DNA of 64,000 nucleotides from positions 18,301-82,300 of the forward strand of contig CADBKG010000003.1 of the NCBI GenBank assembly GCA_902795215.1, written 5' to 3'. Position numbers and translations under genes: made by a program. Source of the DNA: an uncultured Erysipelotrichaceae bacterium. GTDB taxonomy: Bacteria; Bacillota_I; Bacilli_A; RF39; UBA660. Position 1 is the stretch's first letter, and each line of letters begins with the position of its first letter. The notes under the pieces are model-generated. The model had not been told where the DNA came from, ran no database searches, and saw only the letters and a program-made list of their open reading frames with translations. Of the stretch, positions 18,196-26,130 are shown one piece after another.

Positions 18196-18540
18196 CTATG
18201 CAATTGTAGGAACACAAAAATTCCAAGCCTTTGGATTTGAATACTCCTTTTGTTTAGATTTAATAATTCTTTTTAAAGTTTCTTTTTCTTTATTATATAC
18301 TATTATGCCTGCAATAAAATAAACTATTAATCCTACAAAGCCTATTATAAACATTAATATTTCTCCCATAAATAAGGGTAATACTCCAAATGTTAAAGGC
18401 ATAAATGCAATCATGAATGGACTTCCATCAAGTTCATTGTCTCTAAAACCAAATTTTGTATCTAAATAAAATGCAGAACCAAAAATTATAACCATATATA
18501 TAATCATGCATACCAAAAATATTGTTCCAATATTATCCAT
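18196..18540 (-). CDS. Hypothetical integral membrane protein, 114 residues
   Basis: Short protein with about three membrane segments (FLVCMIIYMVIIFGSAFYL, PFMIAFMPLTFGVLPLFM, ILMFIIGFVGLIVYFIAGI) and a basic tail. No family recognised. AGGAG lies nine bases before the ATG at 18538-18540, which decides the start over a longer frame to 18588 that would overlap the upstream gene. It is the last of a likely operon spoIIP, YqxA-position gene, RNHCP gene, this gene. Confidence 0.65.
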   Translation of the reverse strand: MDNIGTIFLVCMIIYMVIIFGSAFYLDTKFGFRDNELDGSPFMIAFMPLTFGVLPLFMGEILMFIIGFVGLIVYFIAGIIVYNKEKETLKRIIKSKQKEYSNPKAWNFCVPTIA

Positions 18541-18550
18541 AAAATTACTC

Positions 18551-18874
18551 CTAATACTCATGATTATAAGATGATTTAGATACTTCAATTATTTTGTTAA
18601 TATCATCATCTCTTGCAGCTATATTTTTTTTAATCATTCCACACTTTTCACATTTATATACTATTTTGTATGTATCTTTATAATTCTCTATTGCAATGGG
18701 TCTTAAAACACCATGACATGTTTCTTTTCTATCACCGGGATTAATATCTACATGCATAGAGCACAAACAATATGGACAATGATCTCTTGCAGTATAATCG
18801 AGTTTTTCTACCTTTTTATTACATACAATGCACTTAAAAGATTCATCAATCATTTTAAACTTTTTGCTATCCAT
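18551..18874 (-). CDS. RNHCP domain zinc-binding protein
   Basis: The 107-residue protein has CIVCNKKV at the start, then ARDHCPYCLCSMHVD followed by NPGDR, the signature of RNHCP family proteins, and a later CEKCG. The Cys pairs probably bind zinc. The family name comes from the RNHCP motif; here the first residues read ARDHCP, so Arg-Asn is replaced by Arg-Asp. Function of the family is unknown. GGTGA precedes the ATG at 18872-18874; an upstream in-frame GTG is part of that binding site. It starts 23 bases after its upstream neighbour. Confidence 0.8.
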   Translation of the reverse strand: MDSKKFKMIDESFKCIVCNKKVEKLDYTARDHCPYCLCSMHVDINPGDRKETCHGVLRPIAIENYKDTYKIVYKCEKCGMIKKNIAARDDDINKIIEVSKSSYNHEY

Positions 18875-18897
18875 ATATATCACCTAAAGTAATTTTA

Positions 18898-19224
18898 TCA
18901 ACTAACGAATTTAGATGCAAGTGCTAGTATTCCATCTGCAAGTTTTTTAAATGATTTATCTATTACCGTACTTACAAAATAACCTGCTTTACTAAAAGAA
19001 TTGCTATAATCTTTATTAGTGTCTTCTAAATATGAACTTATACTTATATTTTTACCAGAGTTAACATCTTCTTCAAATTTTTCTATTTGAGCAGTTGTAA
19101 ATTCTACTTTATCTCTACGTTTTTGATAATATCCACTAGAATCTAAAAAATATAACGATAAATAAACTACTAAAAAAACATAAATAACTATTTTAAAATA
19201 GTTTGGTTTCTTTTTTTCATTCAT
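18898..19224 (-). CDS. Single-span membrane protein in the yqxA position
   Basis: A 108-residue protein with a basic N-terminus, one membrane segment at about residues 10-27 (FKIVIYVFLVVYLSLYFL), then an extracytoplasmic part ending in a helical, hydrophobic segment. Its ATG overlaps the end of spoIIP by eight bases, so the two are translationally coupled. In Bacillus the gene after spoIIP and before lepA is yqxA, of similar size and topology (DUF3679). I infer equivalence mainly from position; I do not see diagnostic motifs. Confidence 0.6.
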   Translation of the reverse strand: MNEKKKPNYFKIVIYVFLVVYLSLYFLDSSGYYQKRRDKVEFTTAQIEKFEEDVNSGKNISISSYLEDTNKDYSNSFSKAGYFVSTVIDKSFKKLADGILALASKFVS

Positions 19225-20122
19225 TTGTAATCACCTTATAAAATGCATTTGAAAATATTTTTAAACTATTACTAACTTCTTCTATATTATTATCTTTTCC
19301 ACCTACTTCTATAAGTATGGCATTACTCATTAAATCCTGATTATACACTCCATTAACTTTAATACCTCCTTTTTTAATAATACCTTTAGATATACTAGGA
19401 TTAATATTTTGATTTATATTGTTTGCCAATACATAATTATTATTAAATCCGGGATTATCTTCACCTATAACAAATAGTATCTTTGCATATGTAACGTTAT
19501 CTATATAAGCAGTAGTTAATTCTTTTGAACTAGAGTCTCTATGCAAATCAATTATATATTTAATTGATGGATATTTAGATAATTTATCATTAATAAATAC
19601 TCTTGATGCATTATAACTATCTTTATATTTTAAATTATTATTTCTTAAATAATCACTTATTGAATTATCTTCAACTATTGATTCTATATTATATTCTTTT
19701 AAATAATCTTTTAATATGTAACTTGCTGCCCAAACAGTATATGAGATATTATATGCATTATTTAAAGCACTATCATATTCTTCTGTTTGATGAGAATTAT
19801 AAATATAAACTATTGGATTTAATACTTCTTCATCATCTTTTATTAGATTTAATCCACTTTTATAACTTTTATTTTCAAGCATAGTATTTAAACTAAGAGA
19901 TAATATATTATTTGGTTTAAGAAAATTAAACTCAGGTAATTTCAAATTATTAACTCCTATATTAAATAATTTTATTTCTTTATTAGTTTCTTTTATATAT
20001 TTTGTACTTATCTTAATCAAAAAATTAAAACAAAAATAGAAAGAACAATATATAAGAAATAAATATATTATTACTTTTATAATACTTTTTTTCTTTTTTC
20101 TGGTTTTAAATCTTCTTCTCAT
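19217..20122 (-). CDS. spoIIP: SpoIIP-like N-acetylmuramoyl-L-alanine amidase
   Basis: A 301-residue protein with a very basic N-terminus, one membrane segment near 15-35 and an extracytoplasmic amidase domain. SpoIIP motifs are clear: YIYNSHQTEEYD with the zinc-type His/Glu, YPSIKYIIDLHRDSS, LFVIGEDNPGFNNN, GVYNQDL and LIEVGGKDNN. In sporulating Firmicutes SpoIIP cleaves peptide stems during engulfment together with SpoIID and SpoIIM. The ATG at 20120-20122 has GGTGA upstream; the longer frame to 20185 is unlikely. The neighbourhood rpsT-spoIIP-yqxA-lepA-hemW matches Bacillus except that gpr is missing. Confidence 0.9.
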   Translation of the reverse strand: MRRRFKTRKKKKSIIKVIIYLFLIYCSFYFCFNFLIKISTKYIKETNKEIKLFNIGVNNLKLPEFNFLKPNNILSLSLNTMLENKSYKSGLNLIKDDEEVLNPIVYIYNSHQTEEYDSALNNAYNISYTVWAASYILKDYLKEYNIESIVEDNSISDYLRNNNLKYKDSYNASRVFINDKLSKYPSIKYIIDLHRDSSSKELTTAYIDNVTYAKILFVIGEDNPGFNNNYVLANNINQNINPSISKGIIKKGGIKVNGVYNQDLMSNAILIEVGGKDNNIEEVSNSLKIFSNAFYKVITNE

Positions 20123-20179
20123 AAAAATCACCAATATCATAATAAAACAAAAAAGATAAAAAAAAGCGCACTTTTTGGG

Positions 20180-20208
20180 TTGCATATTACTATTTTATTT
20201 GATAAAAT
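20180..20208 (+). promoter_or_regulatory. Predicted rpsT promoter
   Basis: TTGCAT (20180-20185) and TAAAAT (20203-20208) with a 17-base spacer, about 30 bases before the ribosome binding site GAGGTGAAA. Confidence 0.65.
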
Positions 20209-20240
20209 ACATATGAGCTTTAAACGAAAGAGGTGAAATT

Positions 20241-20504
20241 ATGCCAATTATTAAGAGTTCTAAAAAATCTGTAAAAACTGATAAAAAACAAACTGTTGCT
20301 AATAATTTTTATACTGCTACTGTAAAAAACGCAATTAAGAATACTGAAAAAGCAATAGCTAGTAAAGATAAAAAGGCTAGCGCAGAATTATTAAACACTA
20401 CTATTAAAGCAATTGATAAAGCTGCAAGTAAAGGTTTAATAAAAAAGAATACTGCTGCTAGAGAAAAATCAAGATTAAATAAAAAAGTTAAAGAAATGAA
20501 CTAA
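20241..20504 (+). CDS. rpsT: 30S ribosomal protein S20
   Basis: An 87-residue, very basic helical protein that begins MPIIKSSKKSVKTDKK, has AIKNTEKAIASKDKKAS, and the conserved S20 end IDKAASKGLIKKNTAAREK followed by SRLNKKV. It binds 16S rRNA in the small subunit. It is transcribed divergently from spoIIP, as in Bacillus, with its own promoter and a terminator that begins inside its last codons. AGGTGA lies upstream of the ATG. Confidence 0.95.
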   Translation: MPIIKSSKKSVKTDKKQTVANNFYTATVKNAIKNTEKAIASKDKKASAELLNTTIKAIDKAASKGLIKKNTAAREKSRLNKKVKEMN

Positions 20505-20521
20505 CTTAGTTAGTTTTTTTT
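20499..20521 (+). terminator. Terminator of rpsT
   Basis: AACTAAC and GTTAGTT pair around TTA and are followed by a T run. The hairpin contains the rpsT stop codon. Confidence 0.8.
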
Positions 20522-20555
20522 ATTAAATAAAATAGTAGTAAATTATTATTCTTTT

Positions 20556-20564
20556 TGATATAAT
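20556..20564 (+). promoter_or_regulatory. Extended -10 promoter of the transglutaminase-like gene
   Basis: TGATATAAT is a full extended -10 element 24 bases before the ATG; no convincing -35 box is seen. Confidence 0.5.
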
Positions 20565-20587
20565 ACTATAGAAATGTTGGTGATTTT

Positions 20588-21499
20588 ATGATTAATAAAA
20601 AGGGAACAATTATATCATTTGTAGTGCTAATATTAGCATTAGGAGTATATTTAAATTTAGACAAGTTTACTAACGTTATATCTAGATTAATAAATGCAAC
20701 ACCAAATGTTACTATTCCTGAATCTAATGAATATGCTTATAATTATAGTTATAACTATGTAAAAAAATCAGTAGATTTTATTCCATATAGCAAACAAGAT
20801 ATAATGGATATATTTTATTCTGTACTAGATAATGGTTATGATACATTTACATTTTATTGTCCTAGTGAGTATCAAGAGTGCTTAAATGATGTAGAAGTTA
20901 TAAGTAATAATCAAGGTGTAATAACAAACATAGGAAATTTTGTTCATCCATATAATAATTTTACTAGTTTAAAAGTAATTACAGCATCTCTTGGAGAAGT
21001 TACAATAAAGGTAGAAAAAACTTATACCAAAGAAAAAATAGATGCAATAAATACTAAAATGGATCAAATTATTAAAGAAAATACTGATCCAAACGCTTCT
21101 ATTGAAGATAAAATACTTAAGATTCATGATTATATAATCGATAATACTATATATGATATGAATGATGAAACTGCAAATTCTGGTGATGCATATGGAGCAT
21201 TATTTGATGGAAAAGCTAAATGTGCTGGATATGCTGATGCAATGGCTATTGCACTTGATAAACTTGGAGTTCAAAATTATAAAGTTGCAAGTGACGAACA
21301 TGTTTGGAATGCAGTTTATGTAAATGGTAAATGGAAACATCTTGATCTTACTTGGGATGATCCAGTGGTTACAAATGGTGGAACTATTACTGATACAATA
21401 AGACATAAATTTTATATGATAGATACACCTACTTTGCTTTCTTATGATACAAAGGAACATTCATTTGATAAATCTGTATATGTTGAAGTTAATAGCTAG
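20588..21499 (+). CDS. Membrane-anchored transglutaminase-like (cysteine protease fold) protein
   Basis: The 303-residue protein has an N-terminal membrane segment (about 7-25) and an extracytoplasmic C-terminal transglutaminase-like domain. The triad is visible: Cys in KCAGYADAMAIAL near 215, His in DEHVWNAVYV near 242, Asp in HLDLTWDDP near 259. The family includes peptidases and crosslinking enzymes acting on wall or surface proteins; the substrate here is unknown. GGTGA stands six bases before the ATG. It is monocistronic between rpsT and the converging alaS, with a strong terminator. Confidence 0.87.
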   Translation: MINKKGTIISFVVLILALGVYLNLDKFTNVISRLINATPNVTIPESNEYAYNYSYNYVKKSVDFIPYSKQDIMDIFYSVLDNGYDTFTFYCPSEYQECLNDVEVISNNQGVITNIGNFVHPYNNFTSLKVITASLGEVTIKVEKTYTKEKIDAINTKMDQIIKENTDPNASIEDKILKIHDYIIDNTIYDMNDETANSGDAYGALFDGKAKCAGYADAMAIALDKLGVQNYKVASDEHVWNAVYVNGKWKHLDLTWDDPVVTNGGTITDTIRHKFYMIDTPTLLSYDTKEHSFDKSVYVEVNS

Positions 21500-21517
21500 A
21501 AATAGCTATTTTTTTTT
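21491..21517 (+). terminator. Terminator of the transglutaminase-like gene
   Basis: AATAGCTA and TAGCTATT pair around a GAAA tetraloop and are followed by seven further T. Confidence 0.85.
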
Positions 21518-21521
21518 ACAT

Positions 21522-21546
21522 AAAAAAGAGTGCTTATTCTAGCACT
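21522..21546 (-). terminator. Terminator of alaS
   Basis: AGTGCT and AGCACT pair around a six-base loop and are followed on the minus strand by CTTTTTT. Confidence 0.8.
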
Positions 21547-23279
21547 GCTTTTATTCTTCTAACTCCTGCAGAAGAAGATTCTTCTTTTTTAATTTTAAAT
21601 GTTCCAAGTTCTCCTGTATGAGATACATGTGGGCCACCACATAACTCTTTTGAGAAATCACCGATTTTATATACAGTAACAATATCAGGATACTTTTCTA
21701 TAAACATACATTCAGCGCCTGATTTTAAAGCTTCTTCTTTAGTCATTTCTTCTTTTGTTACAGGAATATCTTCTTTAATCCATTTATTAACTAGCTCTTC
21801 TACATTTTTCTTTTCTTCATCAGTTAATTTATGGTCACAGTTAAAATCAAAACGCAATCTTTCTTCAGTGATGTTTGAACCTTTTTGATGTATATCTTTA
21901 TTAACTACTTCTTTTAATGCAGCATTAAGTAAATGCGTTGCAGTATGATATTTTGTCTCAACTTCACCTTGACCTCCAAGTCCACCTTTAAATTTACCTT
22001 TAGAAGCAGTTCTTGATAATTCTTGATGTTCTTTAAATCTTTTATTAAAACCTTCTACATCTACATTTAAACCCTTTTCTTTAGCAAGTTCAATTGTAAG
22101 TTCTATTGGGAATCCAAAAGTATCATATAGATGAAATGCTGTTTTATCATCTATATCTTTATTTGATACTTTTTCAAATTCTCTCAAGCCTTTTTCAAGC
22201 GTTCTATTAAATTTAACTTTCTCATTTTTAAGAGTTTCTAATACTACCTCTTTGTTTTCTTTTATTTCACTATAGTAATCTTCATATTTAGAAATAATTA
22301 TTTTAGCTACTTCTTCTTCAAAATTAGAATTTATATCTATTTCTAACTTTTTAGCATGTCTAATCGCTCTTCTTATAAGTCTTCTTAAAATGTATCCTTG
22401 ATCTGTATTAGAAGGTCTAATTCCTGCAGGATCACTTATAATAAATACTGCAGTACGTATATGGTCAGCTATTATACGCATTGATTTTTCATTACCATCG
22501 TAAGGCTTTTTAGCAATTTCACTTATTTTATCTATAACATCTTTCCATATACTAGATAAATAATTATCGTTAACACCTTCAAGTATTGCAGTAGTTCTTT
22601 CTACTCCCATACCAGTATCTACATTTTTATTTTTTAGTTCTACAATTTCACTAGATTCAAGATGGTTATATTGCATAAATACATCATTCCATATTTCAAC
22701 CCATCTATCATCGTTTTCATCAAATACTTCAGGTATTTCATCATCGCTTCTAAAATAGAACATTTCAGAATCTGGACCACATAATCCAGGAAGCTCTAAA
22801 TTAGGCCACCAGTTATCTTCTTTAGTCTTAACTATTCTTTCTTTTGGAATACCAAGTGATAGCCATAAATTATATGACTCTTCATCAAATGGTGCTATTT
22901 CATTTCCTGCAAAAACTGTCACAGCAAGTCTATTTACAGGTATATTTAAAACCTTAGTTAAAAACTCAAAACTCCATTTTATGGCATCTTCTTTAAAATA
23001 ATCACCTAAACTCCAATTACCAAGCATTTCAAAAAAAGTATGATGAAATGAATCCCCTACTTCATCTAAATCATTTGTTCTAATACATTTTTGATAATCA
23101 CATATTCTTTTTCCATATGGATGTTCTTTCCCCATTAAATATGGAACTAATGGTTGCATTCCTGCAGTATTAAAAAGTACCGTATTATCATTTTCAGGTA
23201 CAACAGGTGCACTTGGAATTTGTTTATGTCCTTTTTCTACAAAGAAATCTATATATAAATCTTTTAAATTCTTTTTCAT
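21534..23279 (-). CDS. alaS: Compact alanyl-tRNA synthetase without C-Ala domain
   Basis: Charges tRNA-Ala. At 581 residues it is much shorter than the usual 870. The catalytic domain is intact (FFVEKGH, FNTAGMQPLVPY, SFHHTFFEMLGNWSLGDYF, DTGMGVERTTAIL, IRPSNTDQGYILRRLIRRA). The editing domain keeps its zinc-type ligands HTATH near 459 and CGGPH near 556 and the IHQKGSNIT segment, but the beta-barrel stretch that normally precedes HTATH is reduced to GKFKGGLGGQGEVETKY. The C-terminal oligomerisation/tRNA-elbow domain is wholly absent; a terminator follows directly, so this is not a frameshift. Short AlaRS forms are known in some lineages. Co-transcribed with the upstream kinase gene. Confidence 0.95.
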   Translation of the reverse strand: MKKNLKDLYIDFFVEKGHKQIPSAPVVPENDNTVLFNTAGMQPLVPYLMGKEHPYGKRICDYQKCIRTNDLDEVGDSFHHTFFEMLGNWSLGDYFKEDAIKWSFEFLTKVLNIPVNRLAVTVFAGNEIAPFDEESYNLWLSLGIPKERIVKTKEDNWWPNLELPGLCGPDSEMFYFRSDDEIPEVFDENDDRWVEIWNDVFMQYNHLESSEIVELKNKNVDTGMGVERTTAILEGVNDNYLSSIWKDVIDKISEIAKKPYDGNEKSMRIIADHIRTAVFIISDPAGIRPSNTDQGYILRRLIRRAIRHAKKLEIDINSNFEEEVAKIIISKYEDYYSEIKENKEVVLETLKNEKVKFNRTLEKGLREFEKVSNKDIDDKTAFHLYDTFGFPIELTIELAKEKGLNVDVEGFNKRFKEHQELSRTASKGKFKGGLGGQGEVETKYHTATHLLNAALKEVVNKDIHQKGSNITEERLRFDFNCDHKLTDEEKKNVEELVNKWIKEDIPVTKEEMTKEEALKSGAECMFIEKYPDIVTVYKIGDFSKELCGGPHVSHTGELGTFKIKKEESSSAGVRRIKAVLE

Positions 23280-23280
23280 A

Positions 23281-23841
23281 TTATTTCCTTTCTTTTAATA
23301 TTTTATCCATTAAATCATATAACTTGGCTCGCAAATCATCTAGAGTTCCATCATTTTCAATCATATAATCAAAACCTTTATAATTATCAAGTGCAGTTTC
23401 AGTTCTATGTTGTCTTGCTTTATCACTTAAATCATCTTCAAAATTAGGTCTATTTATATGCATAGTAATAATATTGTCATATTTTTCTTTAAAATAATCC
23501 ATTTCAATTGGTAATCTTACATCATCAAGCATAACGGCTTTGACAAATTCATTATATACATCTAAATCTTCATCGATTCTTTTAACAAAGAACTCTTCCT
23601 TACCAAGTTTTTCTCTAATTACACCTGTACCCAAGTTTTGAAGCATTTCTCTTGGTTTTGGTTCAGAGAATCCATCCCAATCAGTTAGTTCTTTTGCAAA
23701 CATTTTTATATATTTTCCATAACTGGTAACTACAGAATCTTCATCCTTTAATTTAAAATAATCTTTTATCATATTAGCAGTAGTTGTTTTACCATGTCTA
23801 GCTTTACCACTTATTAAAAATATTGTTAAATTTTCTTTCAT
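23281..23841 (-). CDS. P-loop nucleotide kinase-like protein (dNMP kinase-like)
   Basis: A 186-residue P-loop NTPase with Walker A in LISGKARHGKTTTANMI near residues 9-20, a DVRLPIEMDYF segment near 118 typical of phage-type deoxynucleoside monophosphate kinases, and HINRPNF near 136. It probably phosphorylates a nucleotide or similar small molecule; the exact substrate cannot be read. The ATG at 23839-23841 follows GAGGTGG and was chosen over a longer frame to 23859. The stop abuts the alaS ribosome binding region, so both genes form an operon. Confidence 0.7.
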   Translation of the reverse strand: MKENLTIFLISGKARHGKTTTANMIKDYFKLKDEDSVVTSYGKYIKMFAKELTDWDGFSEPKPREMLQNLGTGVIREKLGKEEFFVKRIDEDLDVYNEFVKAVMLDDVRLPIEMDYFKEKYDNIITMHINRPNFEDDLSDKARQHRTETALDNYKGFDYMIENDGTLDDLRAKLYDLMDKILKERK

Positions 23842-23950
23842 AAACTGCCACCTCAACATACATAATTTTATAATAAAATGTCATATTTGTAAAGTATGCT
23901 AAAGTGCAATTTTAATTGTCTCTTCTATTTTTAAAATTATTTATTTACGT

Positions 23951-23978
23951 AAAAAAAGAGGATTATTTTTTCCTCTTT
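23951..23978 (-). terminator. Terminator of surface protein 2
   Basis: AAAGAGGA pairs with TCCTCTTT around an eight-base loop and is followed on the minus strand by a T run; it overlaps the end of the gene. Confidence 0.75.
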
Positions 23979-25144
23979 ATAAGCATACTCGTGCATATTC
24001 CAACAATACCAAGAAGTATTCCTCCAACAATTAGTACCCAAAGCTTTAGTTTGCTTCCAGTAATAGGCACTTTTATTGTCATTTTATCTATCTTTTCAGG
24101 AATAGACTCCTTCTCTACAACAAGATTAATTCTATATACAACATGTCCATCATCAGTTGTAACTGTTACTTTAGTACTTCCTTCTTTTAATGCAATTAAT
24201 TCTTTGTTTTCAATCTTTGCAATACTTTCATCTTCTATAGTGTACTCTATCTCTTTATCTTCAGTGTAGTAATCAAGATATGAAGTTAAATCTAACTTAT
24301 CACTATGTTTTAACTTTGTTTCTTTATCAAAGAATACTGTTGTAGAAGATTTATATTGTCCAACATAATCTGCAACATTTATATCATATATATCTTTGCT
24401 TAATATCGTTGAATCAAACGAATCATAGTATTGATCAACTTCATTAAGCTCAGCCTCTTCTTCGGCTGTAATATTTATATATTTTAAATTATTAAATTCA
24501 GTATTATATATATTTATATTAATATTTCCTGCCATTGGAACATTTAATACTTTATTCAGTTTACTACTATTTATATTTATTGTTCCTGCAAAATTGCATA
24601 ATATAATATTACTAAAATCCATATTCCTTATTTTAAAATTACCAATAAGATTAAGCATTTTTAAATTATTCAATGATGTTTCATCAATATTAAGTACTTC
24701 TGATAAATTGATTTCATCAGTCATGATTTGGCCGTTAAAATCTATTGAATTATAACTTAGTATCTTTATATTGCTATTATTAATGCTTACATGCTCTGAA
24801 TTATCAGTGGTGACATCGTATAAATTGTTGCATCCATTTAATTCTATGTTTTTTGCTATTATATTAAAACTTTTATTATTAAAATCTTGATTATTTCCAT
24901 TTATAGTAATTGATTTTATTGAATTGCTTATACTGCCTATATGTAACTGACCGCTCATATCACTATTAATATTAATTATTATATCTTTATTGCTTAAATC
25001 TGATATATTGTTAATTGTTGTACTTACATCACTCAAGTTTGTATACTCACACCCGCTTTCACATATATCATATGTAAGTGTCTCTGCATTAACTAGTGTT
25101 GGTATTAAAAACATGGTTAATAAAATACTTATATATTTCTTCAT
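23963..25144 (-). CDS. Cell-surface protein 2: beta-helix-like region, Ig-like domain and xPxTG anchor
   Basis: Paralogue of the proteins at 4685 and 45094, 393 residues. Signal peptide about 1-20, then LTYDICESGCEYTNLSDV, an Asn/Ile-rich repetitive region (about 40-250, with SITINGNN, IKSI, INININ patterns) suggesting a beta-helix, an Ig-like Big_2 domain (KEIEYTIEDESIAKIENKEL, LKEGSTKVTVTTDDG), and the anchor VPITG plus hydrophobic segment plus KRKK. It is closest to the copy at 45094: the C-terminal 130 residues are nearly identical. It has its own promoter and terminator. Probably a wall-linked surface protein with unknown ligand. Confidence 0.8.
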   Translation of the reverse strand: MKKYISILLTMFLIPTLVNAETLTYDICESGCEYTNLSDVSTTINNISDLSNKDIIININSDMSGQLHIGSISNSIKSITINGNNQDFNNKSFNIIAKNIELNGCNNLYDVTTDNSEHVSINNSNIKILSYNSIDFNGQIMTDEINLSEVLNIDETSLNNLKMLNLIGNFKIRNMDFSNIILCNFAGTININSSKLNKVLNVPMAGNININIYNTEFNNLKYINITAEEEAELNEVDQYYDSFDSTILSKDIYDINVADYVGQYKSSTTVFFDKETKLKHSDKLDLTSYLDYYTEDKEIEYTIEDESIAKIENKELIALKEGSTKVTVTTDDGHVVYRINLVVEKESIPEKIDKMTIKVPITGSKLKLWVLIVGGILLGIVGICTSMLIKRKK

Positions 25145-25167
25145 ATGCTTACCTACTCTCTAGTTAA

Positions 25168-25196
25168 AGTATAACTTATTACTTTTTAGTAGTCAA
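25168..25196 (-). promoter_or_regulatory. Promoter of surface protein 2
   Basis: TTGACT (25191-25196) and TATACT (25168-25173) on the minus strand, 17-base spacer. The leader TAACTAGAGAGTAGGTAAG is shared exactly with surface protein 3. Confidence 0.8.
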
Positions 25197-25217
25197 CAAA
25201 TATAGTCTTTGTTTACA

Positions 25218-25242
25218 TAAAAAAAGATAGCCCTAGCTATCT
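25218..25242 (-). terminator. Terminator of the SipW-type secreted protein gene
   Basis: AGATAGC and GCTATCT pair around CCTA and are followed on the minus strand by a T run; it overlaps the stop codon. Confidence 0.8.
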
Positions 25243-25780
25243 AATTAACTACTCCTAGTCTTGCTGTGAATTGACCATTTAAATTGCTTTCATTATTGCC
25301 TGATTCTGGGTTTTTAAAAGTAAATGTCAATTTAAATTCTTCACTTGCACCTACACTTAATTCTCCTGAATAAAGAGGAATGTTTGTTCTTGAACCATAA
25401 GGAAGTGGTGTTTCATTTACTAATTTAGTTCCATTCATAGATGTAAGCTCATAAACTAGTTCTTCTCCAAGAAAAGTATTAGTACTTGCAGCAATAACTA
25501 CATTATATTCTGCTTGATAAGTACCGGTATTTTCTAATCTAAATGTTTTAGTAACACTTTCACCTGGTGCTAGATTCGCTGTAATATTAGCACAGTCACT
25601 TTTTTTAGAATTAGCACAGTCAGTATAAGTTATTTCCATTTTTGCAGTTGTAACATCAATACTCTGCTGGCTATCATCATTAGTTCCACCACCAAAGTAG
25701 GCATATGATATACCAAATAAAGTTAGAGATAAACATGCTACTATTGCAACAATTGATATTTTATATACATTTTTCTTCAT
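25241..25780 (-). CDS. Secreted protein with SipW-type signal peptide (TasA/camelysin-like)
   Basis: The 179-residue protein starts with a basic residue pair, a hydrophobic segment and GISYAYFGGGTND, the cleavage region typical of SipW-cognate signal peptides. The mature part is beta-rich with LAPGESVTKTFRLENTGT, a motif common in TasA/camelysin-like and related secreted proteins, and a Cys pair (DCANSKKSDC). Such proteins form biofilm fibres or are secreted proteases in other Firmicutes; here only the fold class is supported. No SipW-like signal peptidase is in the window. GAGGG precedes the ATG. Monocistronic. Confidence 0.75.
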   Translation of the reverse strand: MKKNVYKISIVAIVACLSLTLFGISYAYFGGGTNDDSQQSIDVTTAKMEITYTDCANSKKSDCANITANLAPGESVTKTFRLENTGTYQAEYNVVIAASTNTFLGEELVYELTSMNGTKLVNETPLPYGSRTNIPLYSGELSVGASEEFKLTFTFKNPESGNNESNLNGQFTARLGVVN

Positions 25781-25824
25781 ATTAACTACCCTCTATATAA
25801 ATATTATCACACTTATTAATATTT

Positions 25825-26130
25825 TTAAAGAAAATTTTTAACTATTATATAATAAAATGAAAAATAAATAATGTAATTTATTAAAAGTAATATAATATAT
25901 TTTCTTTTCTTAGAAAATAACACTTTATCTAATTTAAAATTAATCATATATAAGATTAAAATTAGCAACAAAGATATTAAATACTTAATTTCAAAAAAGG
26001 ATAATATTAAAAAGAAAATAATAGATGGTTTAATGCTTTTTAGATTAGGTAATTCAAGTATAAATAAAGGAATATTATATGGTGTTAGATTATATATAAA
26101 TATATCAAATATAAAAAGTAATATAATCAT
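25825..26130 (-). CDS. Short MreD-like integral membrane protein
   Basis: A 101-residue, very hydrophobic protein with about four membrane segments. Its position directly after mreC (four-base ATGA overlap) marks it as MreD, the membrane component of the elongation complex, but it is far shorter than the usual 160-170 residues and I see no diagnostic motif. It could be a reduced MreD or an unrelated small membrane protein. It is the last gene of the spoIIB-like, radC, mreC operon; no clear terminator hairpin is seen after it. Confidence 0.55.
   Translation of the reverse strand: MIILLFIFDIFIYNLTPYNIPLFILELPNLKSIKPSIIFFLILSFFEIKYLISLLLILILYMINFKLDKVLFSKKRKYIILLLINYIIYFSFYYIIVKNFL

Noticed and set aside
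21534..23279. alaS as a truncated pseudogene
   Set aside because: The frame is uninterrupted, the last residues match the normal end of the editing domain, and a terminator follows directly. A compact but working enzyme is more likely.
23280..23282. T-box or other riboswitch in front of alaS
   Set aside because: The kinase gene ends directly before alaS; there is no leader long enough for such an element.
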